This document shows, piece after piece, positions 7,028-18,127 of a stretch of 28,839 bases of DNA (positions are counted from its first letter, which is position 1; every line of letters begins with the position of its first letter). The translations under genes and the position numbers were made by a program. The DNA comes from Chloroflexota bacterium (GTDB taxonomy: Bacteria; Chloroflexota; UBA6077), in NCBI GenBank assembly GCA_021845945.1, contig JAJZRD010000026.1, forward strand, positions 1 through 28,839, given 5' to 3'. Below the pieces are notes generated by a model, which saw only the letters and a program-made list of their open reading frames with translations, did not search any database and was not told where the DNA came from.

Positions 7028-7754
7028 CGTTGACCTGCTTCTCCGCGGTTTTCCGGGCTGGTCGTCCAACTTTGGCCGGCTCGGGTGGCCTTCGCTCCCG
7101 CTTCTTCGGGCAGATGGGAAGAACGTGCTGGTCGATGCAGGCCACCATGGAGTCATGGAATGGCTATTGCCGGCTCTGGCGCAGCGCGGGCTGGCTCCAG
7201 ACGACATCGATATGGTGCTTCTGAGTCACACGCATTGGGATCAATGCCTGGGCCTTCCCCACTTCCCCAACGCCGAGATCGTAGTCGGCCGAAGGGAGAT
7301 GGATTGGGCGATGAGCCTCGGACCCGGCGAGGACACAGCCGTGCCCTACTTACTCGTCCACTGGCTCGCGCAGCATCCTCGCCTGAGGACTCTCCAGGGC
7401 GATGCCGAGCTGCTTCCAGGCGTCCTGATGATCGATACCCCCGGACACACCCCCGGCCACATGTCCGTCATAGCCACCACCGACCGCGGGAAGGTCGCCC
7501 TGGCGCAGGATGCTTTGAAGTACCGGTCGGAGTATGTGGCTCTGACTGCGGACATGAGCATGAATCCCGCTGCTTCGGCGGCTAGCATCCAAAAGATCGC
7601 CGCCCTGGCGGACCAGGTGTTTCCGGGCCACGACCGGCCCTTCCGGATCGAAGGAGGACGGACCGTCTACATGGAGGAACTGAAGGCGGAGTTCGTGGCC
7701 AAGGTGGGGCCAACCCTGGAGGAGGAAACCGTCTTCAGCATTGTCTTCCGCTAG
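7020..7754 (+). CDS. Metallo-beta-lactamase-fold hydrolase (lactonase-like)
   Basis: A 244-residue protein with the full set of fold motifs: VLVDAG (about 36-41), SHTHWDQ (69-75, giving H70, H72, D74), DTPGHTPGH (H143/H147), D164 in AQDALKY and H204 in FPGHD. Gln75 replaces the usual second His of HxHxDH, so the second metal site is altered. The overall shape resembles the acyl-homoserine-lactonase/glyoxalase-II-like group of single-domain hydrolases; the substrate is unknown. The start at 7020 overlaps the end of the dehydrogenase remnant and has only a poor ribosome site, so the true 5' end may have been lost or changed by the deletion that made the remnant. Confidence 0.7.
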   Translation: MVDVDLLLRGFPGWSSNFGRLGWPSLPLLRADGKNVLVDAGHHGVMEWLLPALAQRGLAPDDIDMVLLSHTHWDQCLGLPHFPNAEIVVGRREMDWAMSLGPGEDTAVPYLLVHWLAQHPRLRTLQGDAELLPGVLMIDTPGHTPGHMSVIATTDRGKVALAQDALKYRSEYVALTADMSMNPAASAASIQKIAALADQVFPGHDRPFRIEGGRTVYMEELKAEFVAKVGPTLEEETVFSIVFR

Positions 7755-8006
7755 AGCTACCGAGGAGAGCTTCTTCGCCGACAAGCATGTCCTGGGCACG
7801 GACGGGGTGGACTTCTTCGCGAGACCAAGTGTGTGACGACGCGCGGGTTCACGGAGGAAGACAAGAAGGCGAGTAGAGTCTCCACCTGGGAAGAGACGAC
7901 GGAGGAGTTGAACGTCGAAGTCCGTGAGTGGCTCGGTGCGATAGGGCCGAACTATACTGGCTCCTATCGACACAGCAATGCTACTCGAGGACGTGGGAGA
8001 AGATAG
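7755..8006 (+). pseudogene. Unidentified frameshifted coding remnant
   Basis: After the hydrolase stop, one frame reads TEESFFADKHVLGTDGVDFFA before stopping at about 7837. A one-base shift then continues ETKCVTTRGFTEEDKKASR and on for 61 codons (7821-8006) to a stop just before the next ATG. The combined reading looks like the C-terminal end of a soluble, charged protein with one frameshift and no start. I do not recognise the family. It fits the surrounding pattern of decayed genes but is weakly supported. Confidence 0.35.
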
Positions 8007-8376
8007 ATGCTGCTAGATGGAAAGGTTGCTGCGATAACTGGCGCCAGTCGCGGAATCGGCCGAGCTGTGGCCGCCATATTTGCGCGCGAAGGTGCGGACA
8101 TCGTAGGTATAGCGCGAAATCCTGGCATGGGCTCCGCTCGGCGTCCGGGTCAACGGTGTGGCTTCTGGAACAGTACTGACCGACTTGGCGAAGACAAACC
8201 TAGCCAGGGGCCTGCTGGACCAGGAGGAGGTACTAAAGAGGACTCCGATGCGGCGGCTTGGCGAGCCTGAAGAGATTGCGAAGGTCGCGCTCTTTCTGGC
8301 CTCGGATCTCGCTTCCTATGTCACCGGGGAAATCGTTGCCGCGGATGGAGGCTGGGCATCCTGGGGAGGATGGTGA
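8007..8376 (+). pseudogene. Short-chain dehydrogenase/reductase with the catalytic middle deleted
   Basis: The first about 37 codons give a classic SDR N-terminus (GKVAAITGASRGIGRAV, FAREGADIVGIAR). From about 8127 a different frame gives the SDR C-terminal half (PLGVRVNGVASGTVLTDLA, then GEPEEIAKVALFLASDLASYVTGE and ADGG). The about 120 residues between them, which would hold the NAG motif and the Ser-Tyr-Lys catalytic residues, are absent. The junction shifts the frame by +1, so no functional protein can be made. Both halves match one ordinary SDR of about 250 residues, so this is a single internal deletion. Confidence 0.85.
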
Positions 8377-8543
8377 ATCTGAAGCTGGGCGTATTTTCAA
8401 CGCCTGGCATACCTAGGGGATGTACAAAGAGCCAGTGTAGGCTAGTCCGAGCAACTTCCACCTCAGTCCAAGAAACTGCGCTCTCAGTCCAGTTGACTTC
8501 CAGCACAGTCTGACTATCCACCAGGACCTACAGTACCAGTTCC

Positions 8544-11469
<2,926 letters not shown>

Positions 11470-11475
11470 GTATCA

Positions 11476-11504
11476 ATTTTACCATATGCAGCTTGCATAG
11501 AAAA
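11476..11504 (-). promoter_or_regulatory. Possible promoter giving a leaderless transcript
   Basis: On the minus strand TAAAAT (11481-11476) would place transcription start at or next to the GTG at 11469. The -35 position holds only TTTTCT, so that half is weak. The inverted repeat TATGCA-GCT-TGCATA (11485-11499) lies between the two elements and could be an operator. The gene lacks a ribosome site, which agrees with leaderless initiation. Confidence 0.4.
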
Positions 11505-11514
11505 GGAAGGAAGG

Positions 11515-11550
11515 GGCGGAATAACGGTCGATTACGGCCATTATCCCGCC
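11515..11550. repeat. Imperfect palindrome (REP-like or terminator hairpin)
   Basis: Two 16-base arms (11515-11530 and 11535-11550) around an ATTA loop pair with three imperfect positions; in minus-strand RNA two of the three become G-U pairs. It lies between the decayed surface-protein gene and the membrane-protein gene. In the minus direction it is followed by a pyrimidine-rich tract (CCTTCCTTCCTTTTC), so it may terminate read-through into the gyrB operon. Confidence 0.5.
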
Positions 11551-11565
11551 CTGTTGAGGGGGTTT

Positions 11566-11600
11566 TTCGGGAGGGGAGGCTGCCTCCCCTCCCTCCCGAA
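11566..11600. repeat. Strong G/C hairpin
   Basis: TTCGGGAGGGGAGGC (11566-11580) faces its complement in 11582-11600, with a 4-base bulge on one arm and an essentially closed loop. It lies 6 bases beyond the stop of the LPXTG-like remnant and could have been its terminator, but no T-run follows in either direction. Confidence 0.5.
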
Positions 11601-11606
11601 GGGTGG

Positions 11607-11799
11607 TCAGCGGTTGGCCGGGGCTCCCGCTCGCCGCCGCAGCCCCACGCTGAGCAGCAGCAGGCCTATCATCAACAGTTGCCGGTAGCCTCGGTCCGAA
11701 GGCTCTCCGGCGTTCGGTAGGACGCCAGGCTGCGGCGCCGCACCCGAGGCCCACCAGCAAGCCTAGAAGGAGAGTGGAAAGTGATCGCCTCCGTACCAC
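11607..11799 (-). pseudogene. Decayed LPXTG-like surface protein (signal peptide plus sorting signal)
   Basis: From a GTG at 11797-11799 one frame reads a positively charged N-terminus and hydrophobic core (VVRRRSLSTLLLGLLVGLG) like a signal peptide. The neighbouring frame then reads PQPGVLPNAGEPSDRGY, a hydrophobic stretch (LLMIGLLLLSVGL) and RRRAGAPANR before a TGA at 11607-11609. That is the layout of a cell-wall sorting signal: LPxxG, membrane helix, positive tail. The two parts are in different frames with almost nothing between them, so the mature protein has been deleted and the frame broken. A base-call error in a very short anchored protein is the alternative. Confidence 0.5.
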
Positions 11800-11977
11800 C
11801 TGTTCGCCTGCCTTTTCTCCGGGCCGGTTGGCTGCGGCTTTCCGGGAGCAACTTCGGGACCCGACGTCTCGCGCGGTTTGGGAGTAGAATGGCGGGACAC
11901 TCGTTCCTTGGGGGCGTCCATTGGGGTCAACTGTCGATGCGAGGGGTGGCGAGGCCTCCCCGCAGGGGCCGTCCACA

Positions 11978-12628
11978 GTGCATCAGGGCAAGCCGCTGAT
12001 GCGGGGCTGGTTCCACATCTTCGCGGCCTTGGGATCGATAGCGGCGACCGTCGGCCTGCTGCTGCGGACGCTCGACGATCCCCTCAGGCTCCTCTCGCTC
12101 CTCGTCTTCGGGCTGAGCACCATCGAGCTGTACACCGTCAGCGCCATCTACCACGTCGGGTGGTGGAAGGGCAGGCGTCGCACGGTGCTTCGCGCCCTGG
12201 ATCACGCCAACATCTTCGTGCTGATCGCCGGAACCTACACGCCGATCTGCGTGAACGTCCTGTCCGGCTGGCTCCGCATCGCCCTCCTAGCGCTGATCTG
12301 GTTGCTGGCGCTGGTCGGCGTGGCCGGCGCGGTCTTCACCCTGCGGCTCCCTCGATGGGTTTCGACGGGACTGTACATCGTCATGGGTTGGGTGGCGCTG
12401 ATTTCGGCGCCGGTGCTCATCCGGTTGCTGCCATGGGAGGCCATCGGGCTACTGGTGGGTGGCGGCGTCCTGTACACCGTCGGTGCGCTGTTCTACGCCC
12501 TGAAGCGACCCAACCCCTTTCCTCGGGTCTTCGGCTACCACGAGATCTTTCACCTGTTCGTGATCGCGGGCGGCACGGCCTTCGTCGTCATGATCTGGGG
12601 TTGGGTGGTCCCGTTTCCTCGCTCCTGA
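11978..12628 (+). CDS. Hemolysin III / PAQR-like membrane protein
   Basis: A 216-residue membrane protein of the HlyIII (YqfA) family, which shares the seven-helix PAQR fold with adiponectin receptors. The zinc-site pattern is complete: S55-x3-H59 (SAIYH), D75 (LDHAN) and H188-x3-H192 (GYHEIFH). LIAGTYTP is also typical. I chose the GTG at 11978-11980 because family members begin with a K-P-x-x-RGW segment just after their start, and an AGGGG lies 8 bases upstream; the ATG at 11999 would cut that segment. Members may act as zinc-dependent lipid hydrolases or modulate membranes; a true hemolytic role is not shown. It converges on the M20 peptidase gene. Confidence 0.85.
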   Translation: MHQGKPLMRGWFHIFAALGSIAATVGLLLRTLDDPLRLLSLLVFGLSTIELYTVSAIYHVGWWKGRRRTVLRALDHANIFVLIAGTYTPICVNVLSGWLRIALLALIWLLALVGVAGAVFTLRLPRWVSTGLYIVMGWVALISAPVLIRLLPWEAIGLLVGGGVLYTVGALFYALKRPNPFPRVFGYHEIFHLFVIAGGTAFVVMIWGWVVPFPRS

Positions 12629-12662
12629 TTCCCCGCTCTCGGACCGCTTCGAAGCGCGGGCC

Positions 12663-12703
12663 GGGGCCGCGTGACCCGCGCGGGCATCGCGTCACGCGGC
12701 CCC
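12663..12703. terminator. Hairpin between convergent genes
   Basis: A perfect 13-bp stem, GGGGCCGCGTGAC (12663-12675) against 12691-12703, with a 15-base loop, lies between the stop of the hemolysin-III-like gene and the end of the convergent M20 gene, whose last codons form the right arm. No T-run follows, so it is an imperfect intrinsic terminator that could serve both strands. Confidence 0.6.
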
Positions 12704-14062
12704 GTACATTGCGTACAGGGTGGCCATCATCTTGATGCCGGTCAGGTACTGGCGTATCCCGATGTTCTCGTTGGGGGCGTGGGTGTTGGCCGTGGAGAAG
12801 GGCGCCCCCAGGCCGATGATGAAGGTGGGCGTCCCCAGGATCTCGGGGAAGAGGGCCAGGGGGCCGGAGCCCTCCAGCATCGGCCACACCACCGGTTCCT
12901 GGCCGTAGGCCTGGCGGGCTGCCCGGATGGCCGTCTGCACCACCGGGTTCTCGGGGGAGACTTTGTACTCCTCCGTCTCGCCGGTGATCTCGAGATTGGC
13001 CTCGTACCCTCGCTCGGCGAAGAAGGCCTTCACCCTGGCGATGGTGTCCTCGGCCGTCATGGCGTGGACCAGCCGGATGTCGATCTTGGCGGTGGCCTTG
13101 GCCGGCAGGATGGTCTTGGAGCCGGGGCCGGTGTAGCCGCCGAAGATCCCCTGGAGGTTGAAGGTGGGCTTGTACAGCAGCTCCGTCAGCAGCTCGGCCG
13201 GCGTGCCCTCCACCAGCAGCCGGTCCAAGCCGTAGTCCCGCCGGTACTCCTCGGCGGAGAAGGGGATGCCCTCGATCAGCTCCCGCTCGACCGAGGTGGG
13301 CGGCACGACCTGGTCGTAGAAGCCGGGGACCGCCACCGTCCTGCCGTCGGGCTTCACCTGGTGCAGCAGGTTTATGAGATCCCAGACCGGGCTGGGCATG
13401 ATGGGGGCCTGGCTGGAGTGGACGTCTCGCCTGGGGCCATGGAGCTCCAACTCGGCCTTGATGATCCCCTTGTTGCCCAGGAAGAGGTGGGGCCGGCCCG
13501 ACTCGTGGACACCCCGGTCGCACAGGATGGTGGCGTCGGCCCCTGCCAAACGGCCCCTGTGGGCCTTGAGGAAGCCCTCCAGGCTGGGGCTGCCGATCTC
13601 CTCCTCCCCCTCGAAGAAGAACTTGACGTTCAGTGGCAGCTTCCCCTGGGTTCGCAGCAGCGCCTCCACCGCCTTGAAGGTGGCCACCAGGTTCCCCTTG
13701 TCGTCGGTGGCGGCGCGGGCGTAGATGTAATCGCCGGCGCGGGTCGGCTGGAAGGGCGGGGTCTTCCACAGCTCCAGCGGCTCCGGCGGCTGGACGTCGT
13801 AGTGGCCGTAGATGGCCAGGGTGGGCAGGCCGTCGCCGGAGTGGAGCTCTCCGTAGACCACCGGGTAGCCCTCGGTGGGGAGGATCTCGCTGGCGATGCC
13901 GGAGTCCCTCATCATAGCGGCCAGCTTGCCGGCGCACTCATCCATGCCGACGTTCTGGGCGGAGATGCTGGGTTGGGCCAGCAGGTCGCACAGATCCTGG
14001 ATCAGCGGCTCGGCTTCCTGGTCGACGTATCGGTAGACCCGGGTCAGGTCGGGGTGGGCCAT
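12692..14062 (-). CDS. M20-family metallopeptidase (dipeptidase), copy A
   Basis: A 456-residue zinc peptidase of the M20 family (CNDP/PepV-like dipeptidases). Metal-site and catalytic motifs are H87 and D89 (YGHYDVQP), D120 (ATDDKG), the FEGEEEIGSP segment with general-base Glu at about 154, CDRG with D182, and a late His in NTHAPNEN. A dimerisation domain is inserted around DVHSSQAP (H214). The ATG at 14060-14062 has a strong AAGGAGAC site; an upstream ATG has none. It is the last gene of the peptide-uptake operon and probably splits imported di- or oligopeptides in the cytoplasm. It resembles the first gene of the same operon over its whole length. Confidence 0.88.
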   Translation of the reverse strand: MAHPDLTRVYRYVDQEAEPLIQDLCDLLAQPSISAQNVGMDECAGKLAAMMRDSGIASEILPTEGYPVVYGELHSGDGLPTLAIYGHYDVQPPEPLELWKTPPFQPTRAGDYIYARAATDDKGNLVATFKAVEALLRTQGKLPLNVKFFFEGEEEIGSPSLEGFLKAHRGRLAGADATILCDRGVHESGRPHLFLGNKGIIKAELELHGPRRDVHSSQAPIMPSPVWDLINLLHQVKPDGRTVAVPGFYDQVVPPTSVERELIEGIPFSAEEYRRDYGLDRLLVEGTPAELLTELLYKPTFNLQGIFGGYTGPGSKTILPAKATAKIDIRLVHAMTAEDTIARVKAFFAERGYEANLEITGETEEYKVSPENPVVQTAIRAARQAYGQEPVVWPMLEGSGPLALFPEILGTPTFIIGLGAPFSTANTHAPNENIGIRQYLTGIKMMATLYAMYGAA

Positions 14063-14078
14063 GGTTGTCTCCTTCGTA

Positions 14079-14095
14079 GCTGACAGCTGATCGCT
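14079..14095 (+). repeat. 17-bp repeat upstream of M20 copy A
   Basis: GCTGACAGCTGATCGCT occurs here, and its exact reverse complement occurs at 21720-21736, just upstream of the other M20 gene. Relative to the genes it precedes it is in opposite orientation at the two sites. It contains the CAGCTG palindrome. Short CAGCTG-rich repeats like this may be widespread in the genome rather than specific to these genes. Confidence 0.6.
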
Positions 14096-15098
14096 ACGCA
14101 AACATGTGGCACTCCACGAAGTGGTTAGGGGCCACCTCGACTCGGGGGGCGTCCTCCTCCCGGCAGATCGGCTTCGCCTTCCGGCATCGTGGGTGGAAGC
14201 GGCAGCCCGGCGGCAGGTCGATGGGGCTGGGGACCTCCCCCTCGATCTGGAGGGGCGCCTTCCGGTGCTCCGGATCGGAGCTGGGCACGGCGGCCAGCAG
14301 CACCTGGGTGTATGGATGGTAGGGCTCCGCGATCACCCTCTCGGTGGGGCCGATCTCCACCATCCGGCCCAGGTACATGATGGCCGTTCGATCGCACATG
14401 TAGCGGATCAGCGACAGGTCGTGGGAGATGTAGAGGCTGGCCAGTCCCAGCTCGGCGGTCAGCCTCCGGAGCAGGTTCAGGACGCCCGCCCGAATGGAGA
14501 CGTCCAGCATGGAGACCGGCTCGTCGGCCACGATGAAGCGGGGCTCCAGCACCAGGGCCCGGGCGATGGCGAGCCGCTGCCGCTGGCCGCCGCTCATCTC
14601 GTGGGGGTAGCGGTCGATGTAATCCGCGGCCGGCCGGAGCCCGGCCATCTCCAGCGCCTTCACGATCCGCTCGGTCCGCTCATCTCGGTCCCGGACGCCG
14701 TGGATGATCAGCGGCTCCTCGACGGTGTTGCCCACGGTGTAGCGTGGGTTCAGCGACTCGTAGGGGTCCTGGAACACCATCTGGGCGTTCCTGCGGAACC
14801 GCTTGAGGTCCTTGCCCTTCAGGTAGCCGATGTCCTCTCCCTGGAACAGGATCTCCCCCTCTGAGGGCTCGTAGAGGCGAACCATCACCTTGGCGGTGGT
14901 GGTCTTGCCGCAGCCGCTCTCGCCGGCCAGCCCGACGGTCTCTCCTTCGCCGATGTCGAAGCTGACGCCGTCGATGGCCTTGAGACTCTTTGGCGGCGTG
15001 CGCGACACCAGGGAGGCGAAGAACCCCGCGGTGAGCGGGAAGTGCTTCTTCAGGTTTTGAACTTGGATGATTCTGCCGTCAGCGGCCGTTGTGGCCAT
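14094..15098 (-). CDS. Peptide ABC transporter ATP-binding protein, OppF/DppF type
   Basis: A 334-residue ATPase. It has Walker A GESGCGKT (59-66), Q-loop Q110, signature MSGGQRQR (168-175), Walker B FIVADE (188-193) and switch His H226. The C-terminal extension CRFHPRCRKAKPIC carries the cysteine cluster of the oligopeptide/dipeptide family, often linked to an iron-sulfur site. Start is ATG with GAGGTACC; the first 20 bases overlap the end of the DppD-type gene, so the two are translationally coupled and form the ATPase heterodimer. The stop lies 31 bases before M20 copy A. Confidence 0.93.
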   Translation of the reverse strand: MATTAADGRIIQVQNLKKHFPLTAGFFASLVSRTPPKSLKAIDGVSFDIGEGETVGLAGESGCGKTTTAKVMVRLYEPSEGEILFQGEDIGYLKGKDLKRFRRNAQMVFQDPYESLNPRYTVGNTVEEPLIIHGVRDRDERTERIVKALEMAGLRPAADYIDRYPHEMSGGQRQRLAIARALVLEPRFIVADEPVSMLDVSIRAGVLNLLRRLTAELGLASLYISHDLSLIRYMCDRTAIMYLGRMVEIGPTERVIAEPYHPYTQVLLAAVPSSDPEHRKAPLQIEGEVPSPIDLPPGCRFHPRCRKAKPICREEDAPRVEVAPNHFVECHMFA

Positions 15099-16107
15099 AA
15101 GGTACCTCTACTTTGTCCCAGTTCCCCTTCTTGGTGGCCTCCACCCGCATCCACTCGACCTCGTCCAGCCGGTGGCAGGCGGCCGTATGGTTGGGTCCCA
15201 CCTGCACCATGGCCGGCTCCTGCTCCCGACAGAGGGGCAGGGCGAAGGGGCAGCGGGCGGCGAAGCGGCAGCCCGAGGGCGGGTTTACCAGCTTCGGCGG
15301 CGAGCCCGGGATGGAGATCAGATCCTGCTTGGCCCCGTGCACGTTGGGGAAGGCGTTCTGCAGCCCCAGGGTGTAGGGGTGGAAGGGACGCTTGAAGACG
15401 GTGATGACGTCGCCCAGCTCCATCACCTTGCCGGCGTACATCACCGCCACGCTGTCACACATCTCGGCTACCACGGAGATGTCGTGGGTGATCAGGATCA
15501 TGGAGGCCTTGTGGGTTTCCAGCAGGCTCTTGATCCGCCGCAGGATCTGGTCCTGGACGATGACGTCGAGGGCGGTGGTGGGCTCGTCGGCGATGATCAG
15601 CCCCGGGTTCAGCGCCAGCGACATGGCGATGATGGAGCGCTGCTTCATGCCGCCACTGTACTGGTGGGGGTAGTCGTTCAGCCGCTTGGCGTCGATGCCC
15701 ACCAGCCGGAACAGATCCCGGGCCCGATCCAGGGCCTCGCCGCGGCCGACAGTCTCGTGGGCCTGAATGGCCTCCACGATCTGGTCGCCCACCTTGTAGA
15801 CCGGGTCCAGGGAGTTCATGGCGCTCTGGGAGATCACGGAGATCTCCTTCCAGCGCACCTTCTGCATCTCGTCCGGGGCCAAAGGCACCAGGTCCCGGCC
15901 GTTGTACAGGATCTGTCCGCCCATGATCTGGCCGTTAGGGGGCAGCAGCTTGATGATGGACTTGGCGGCCGTGGTCTTGCCGCAGCCCGACTCCCCGACC
16001 AGGCCGAAGTTCTCGCCGGGCTGGAGGGTGAAGGAGACGTCGTCGACGGCGTGGGCGTATCCCGCCTTGGTCTTGAAGTAGGTTTTCAGGTTGCGGACTT
16101 CGAGCAT
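15079..16107 (-). CDS. Peptide ABC transporter ATP-binding protein, OppD/DppD type
   Basis: A 342-residue ATPase: Walker A GESGCGKT (38-45), Q94, signature YSGGMKQR (150-157), Walker B LIIADE (170-175) and H208. The C-terminal [14 protein letters not shown] segment is the conserved Cys-containing tail of the family. The start is 4 bases after the DppC-type gene stop and the end overlaps the partner ATPase. It would energise import with its partner and the two permeases. The YSGGMKQR form of the signature is usual for the D subunit and supports the D/F assignment. Confidence 0.93.
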   Translation of the reverse strand: MLEVRNLKTYFKTKAGYAHAVDDVSFTLQPGENFGLVGESGCGKTTAAKSIIKLLPPNGQIMGGQILYNGRDLVPLAPDEMQKVRWKEISVISQSAMNSLDPVYKVGDQIVEAIQAHETVGRGEALDRARDLFRLVGIDAKRLNDYPHQYSGGMKQRSIIAMSLALNPGLIIADEPTTALDVIVQDQILRRIKSLLETHKASMILITHDISVVAEMCDSVAVMYAGKVMELGDVITVFKRPFHPYTLGLQNAFPNVHGAKQDLISIPGSPPKLVNPPSGCRFAARCPFALPLCREQEPAMVQVGPNHTAACHRLDEVEWMRVEATKKGNWDKVEVPYGHNGR

Positions 16108-16111
16108 AGGA

Positions 16112-17050
16112 TTACCGTTCCCGTAGGCGCGGGTTGATGATCTCCTCGTAGGCCCGGCTGATGAAGAAGCCCGACAGCACCAACAGGACGATGGCCAGGC
16201 CTGGGGCCATAACCCACCACCAGGCGGTCGTGACCGCCTGAGCCACGTAGGCGTTGAACAGGATCTTGCCCCAGCTCATCAGCAGGGGGTCGCCGTAGCC
16301 CAGGAAGCTGATGCTGGCCTCCGTCAGGATGGCCCACCCCATGGAGAGGGCGCCGTAGACGAAGGAGAGGGGCAGGACGTTGGGGGCGATGTGCAGGTAG
16401 AGGATCCGGAGGTTGCCTGCCCCCGAGATGCGGGCCGCGTCGATGAAGGCTCGCTGCTTCAGGGTGAGCACCTGGGAGCGAACCACCCGGGCGGTGGTGC
16501 GCCAGGTGATCAGGACGATGGCCAGGATGATGTTGGGGAGACCTGGCCCCAGCAGCGCCACCAGGATGATGGCGAAGGGGAGGAAGGGCACCCCGTAGAC
16601 GATGTCGGTGAGCCTCATCAGCAGGTCGTCGATCTTGCCGCCGTAGTAGCCGGCCAGCAGCCCCACGTTGGTGCCGATAAAGACCACCATGGCGGCCGAG
16701 AGGATCCCCACCAGCAATGCCACCCGACTGCCGATGATCACCTGGCTGAGGATGTCCCTGCCCATCAGATCGGTGCCGAAGGGGAAGGCCGTGGATGGCG
16801 GGTCCATCCTGGCCATGGTTCCGTCGGCCCGCATCAGGGTCTCCATGGGGTCGTGGGGGGCCAGCCAGGGGGCGAAGATCGCCATCAGCAGGAAGAAGCC
16901 CATGATTGCCATGCCGGCCAGGCCGAGGCGATCCTTGCTCAGGACCACGATCTGGTCCGTGAGGCCTTTCAGAGCCCGCTGAACCCCCTTCCACCGGCTG
17001 CGGCGGGGCAGGGGCCGTTTGGCTAGCACGTCAGTTGCGACTTGGGCCAT
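16112..17050 (-). CDS. Peptide ABC transporter permease, OppC/DppC type
   Basis: A 312-residue inner-membrane permease with about six helices. The N-terminal cytoplasmic segment is followed by helix 1 (GLAGMAIMGFFLLMAIFAPW) and the P-H-D-P-M loop typical of OppC/DppC. The binding-protein-dependent transport domain is marked by FGTDLMGRDILSQVIIGSRVAL and the ATPase-coupling region near ALKQRAFIDAARISGA-like sequence (TLKQRAFIDAARISGAG). It partners the DppB-type permease. The gap to that gene (49 bases) contains a perfect 24-bp palindrome. Confidence 0.92.
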   Translation of the reverse strand: MAQVATDVLAKRPLPRRSRWKGVQRALKGLTDQIVVLSKDRLGLAGMAIMGFFLLMAIFAPWLAPHDPMETLMRADGTMARMDPPSTAFPFGTDLMGRDILSQVIIGSRVALLVGILSAAMVVFIGTNVGLLAGYYGGKIDDLLMRLTDIVYGVPFLPFAIILVALLGPGLPNIILAIVLITWRTTARVVRSQVLTLKQRAFIDAARISGAGNLRILYLHIAPNVLPLSFVYGALSMGWAILTEASISFLGYGDPLLMSWGKILFNAYVAQAVTTAWWWVMAPGLAIVLLVLSGFFISRAYEEIINPRLRER

Positions 17051-17069
17051 CCCAGTATCCTATCTTGAC

Positions 17070-17093
17070 GTAGGGCAGGGCGCCCTGCCCTAC
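17070..17093. repeat. Perfect 24-bp palindrome, short member of the GTAGGG/CCCTAC family
   Basis: Begins GTAGGGCAGGGC and ends with its exact complement. It has the same ends and the same right arm (CGCCCTGCCCTAC) as the longer elements at 18128-18203 and 22031-22105, so it looks like an internally deleted copy. It lies in the gap between the two permease genes, where it would form a hairpin in the mRNA. Confidence 0.75.
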
Positions 17094-17099
17094 ATCAAC

Positions 17100-18089
17100 T
17101 CAACTGTAGGTGATCCGCGGATCCAGCCACCCATATACGAGATCGGTGATGAAGTTCATGGTGATGACGATAACACCCAGGATGAAGAAGCTGGCCTGGG
17201 CCACGGGGTAGTCGTGGCGCTGTACCGACAGCACCATCTCTCTGCCCATGCCTGGCCACCGGAAGATGATCTCCACCAGCACCTCTCCGCCGACGGCGAA
17301 GCCGACCATAAGGGTGAGCACCGTGACCACCGGCAGCAGGGCGTTTCGCATGGCGTGCCGGAACATGACCGCTCGCTCCGACAGGCCCTTGGCCCTGGCC
17401 ATCTCCACGAAGTCCTCGCCCACCACCTCCAGCATGGAGTTGCGCATGATCAGGAGGGGGGTGGCCAGGTAGTACCCGGCGGCCACCAGCACCGGCAGCA
17501 CCAGGTGGTGCAGGAAGTCGAGGGTGAGGTACTTCTGGGTGAAAGAGGTGAGGTCCTGCCCGACGGTGTTCATGCCTCCGATGGGGAACCAGTGGAGCCA
17601 GTAGGAGAAGATCATCAGCCCCATGAGGCCGGTCCAGAATTCGGGCGCCGAGCGGAAGATGAGGGCGGTGATCAGCCCTGTGACCTCGAATCTAGATCCT
17701 CGTTTCCAGGCGAGGAAGGTGCCGGCCAGGGAGCCCAACAGGAAGGCAACCACCACGGAGGTGCCCATAAGCATCACCGTCGCCACCAGTTTGTCGACGA
17801 TGACGTCTCCTACCGGCACTCGGTAGTAGAAGGAGCGGCCGAACTCCCCATGGGCGATATTGCCCATGTAGATCAAGTACTGTTGGTAGATCGGCTTGTC
17901 CAGGCCGAACTGCTCGCGAACCGCCTGCTGCGCCTCCACCGGCAGGGCAGCGTCGACGTACATGGCGCTGGGATCCCCCGGCAGCAGCCTGAACATCAGG
18001 AAGAGAATGCTGGTGAGAACCCAGAGGGTGATCACCATCTGGACCAGGCGACGAAGGATGAAGGCTCGAAGCCCGTGGGAGTCTTTCAT
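17100..18089 (-). CDS. Peptide ABC transporter permease, OppB/DppB type
   Basis: A 329-residue permease with about six helices. The start FILRRLVQMVITLWVLTSIL and the following RLLPGDP are diagnostic of the OppB/DppB family. The EAA-type coupling loop appears as VVGEDFVEMARAKGLSE, and GEVLVEIIFRWPGMGRE follows in the last periplasmic loop as expected. The ATG has GGAG 8 bases upstream. It forms the translocation pore with the DppC-type protein. Confidence 0.93.
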   Translation of the reverse strand: MKDSHGLRAFILRRLVQMVITLWVLTSILFLMFRLLPGDPSAMYVDAALPVEAQQAVREQFGLDKPIYQQYLIYMGNIAHGEFGRSFYYRVPVGDVIVDKLVATVMLMGTSVVVAFLLGSLAGTFLAWKRGSRFEVTGLITALIFRSAPEFWTGLMGLMIFSYWLHWFPIGGMNTVGQDLTSFTQKYLTLDFLHHLVLPVLVAAGYYLATPLLIMRNSMLEVVGEDFVEMARAKGLSERAVMFRHAMRNALLPVVTVLTLMVGFAVGGEVLVEIIFRWPGMGREMVLSVQRHDYPVAQASFFILGVIVITMNFITDLVYGWLDPRITYS

Positions 18090-18127
18090 AGTCCTGCTCC
18101 GGGGTCGCCATGGTGGGTATGCAAGAT

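Noticed and set aside
11479..11976. Continuous 165-codon minus-strand frame
   Set aside because: Its N-terminal third is unlike protein and it overlaps the likely promoter region of the hemolysin-III-like gene; only a signal-peptide-like piece and the sorting signal in the neighbouring frame look real.
17070..17093. Operon-ending terminator between the two permease genes
   Set aside because: The palindrome lacks a T-run and lies inside an operon whose downstream genes need the same transcript; it is better explained as a short copy of the repeat family.
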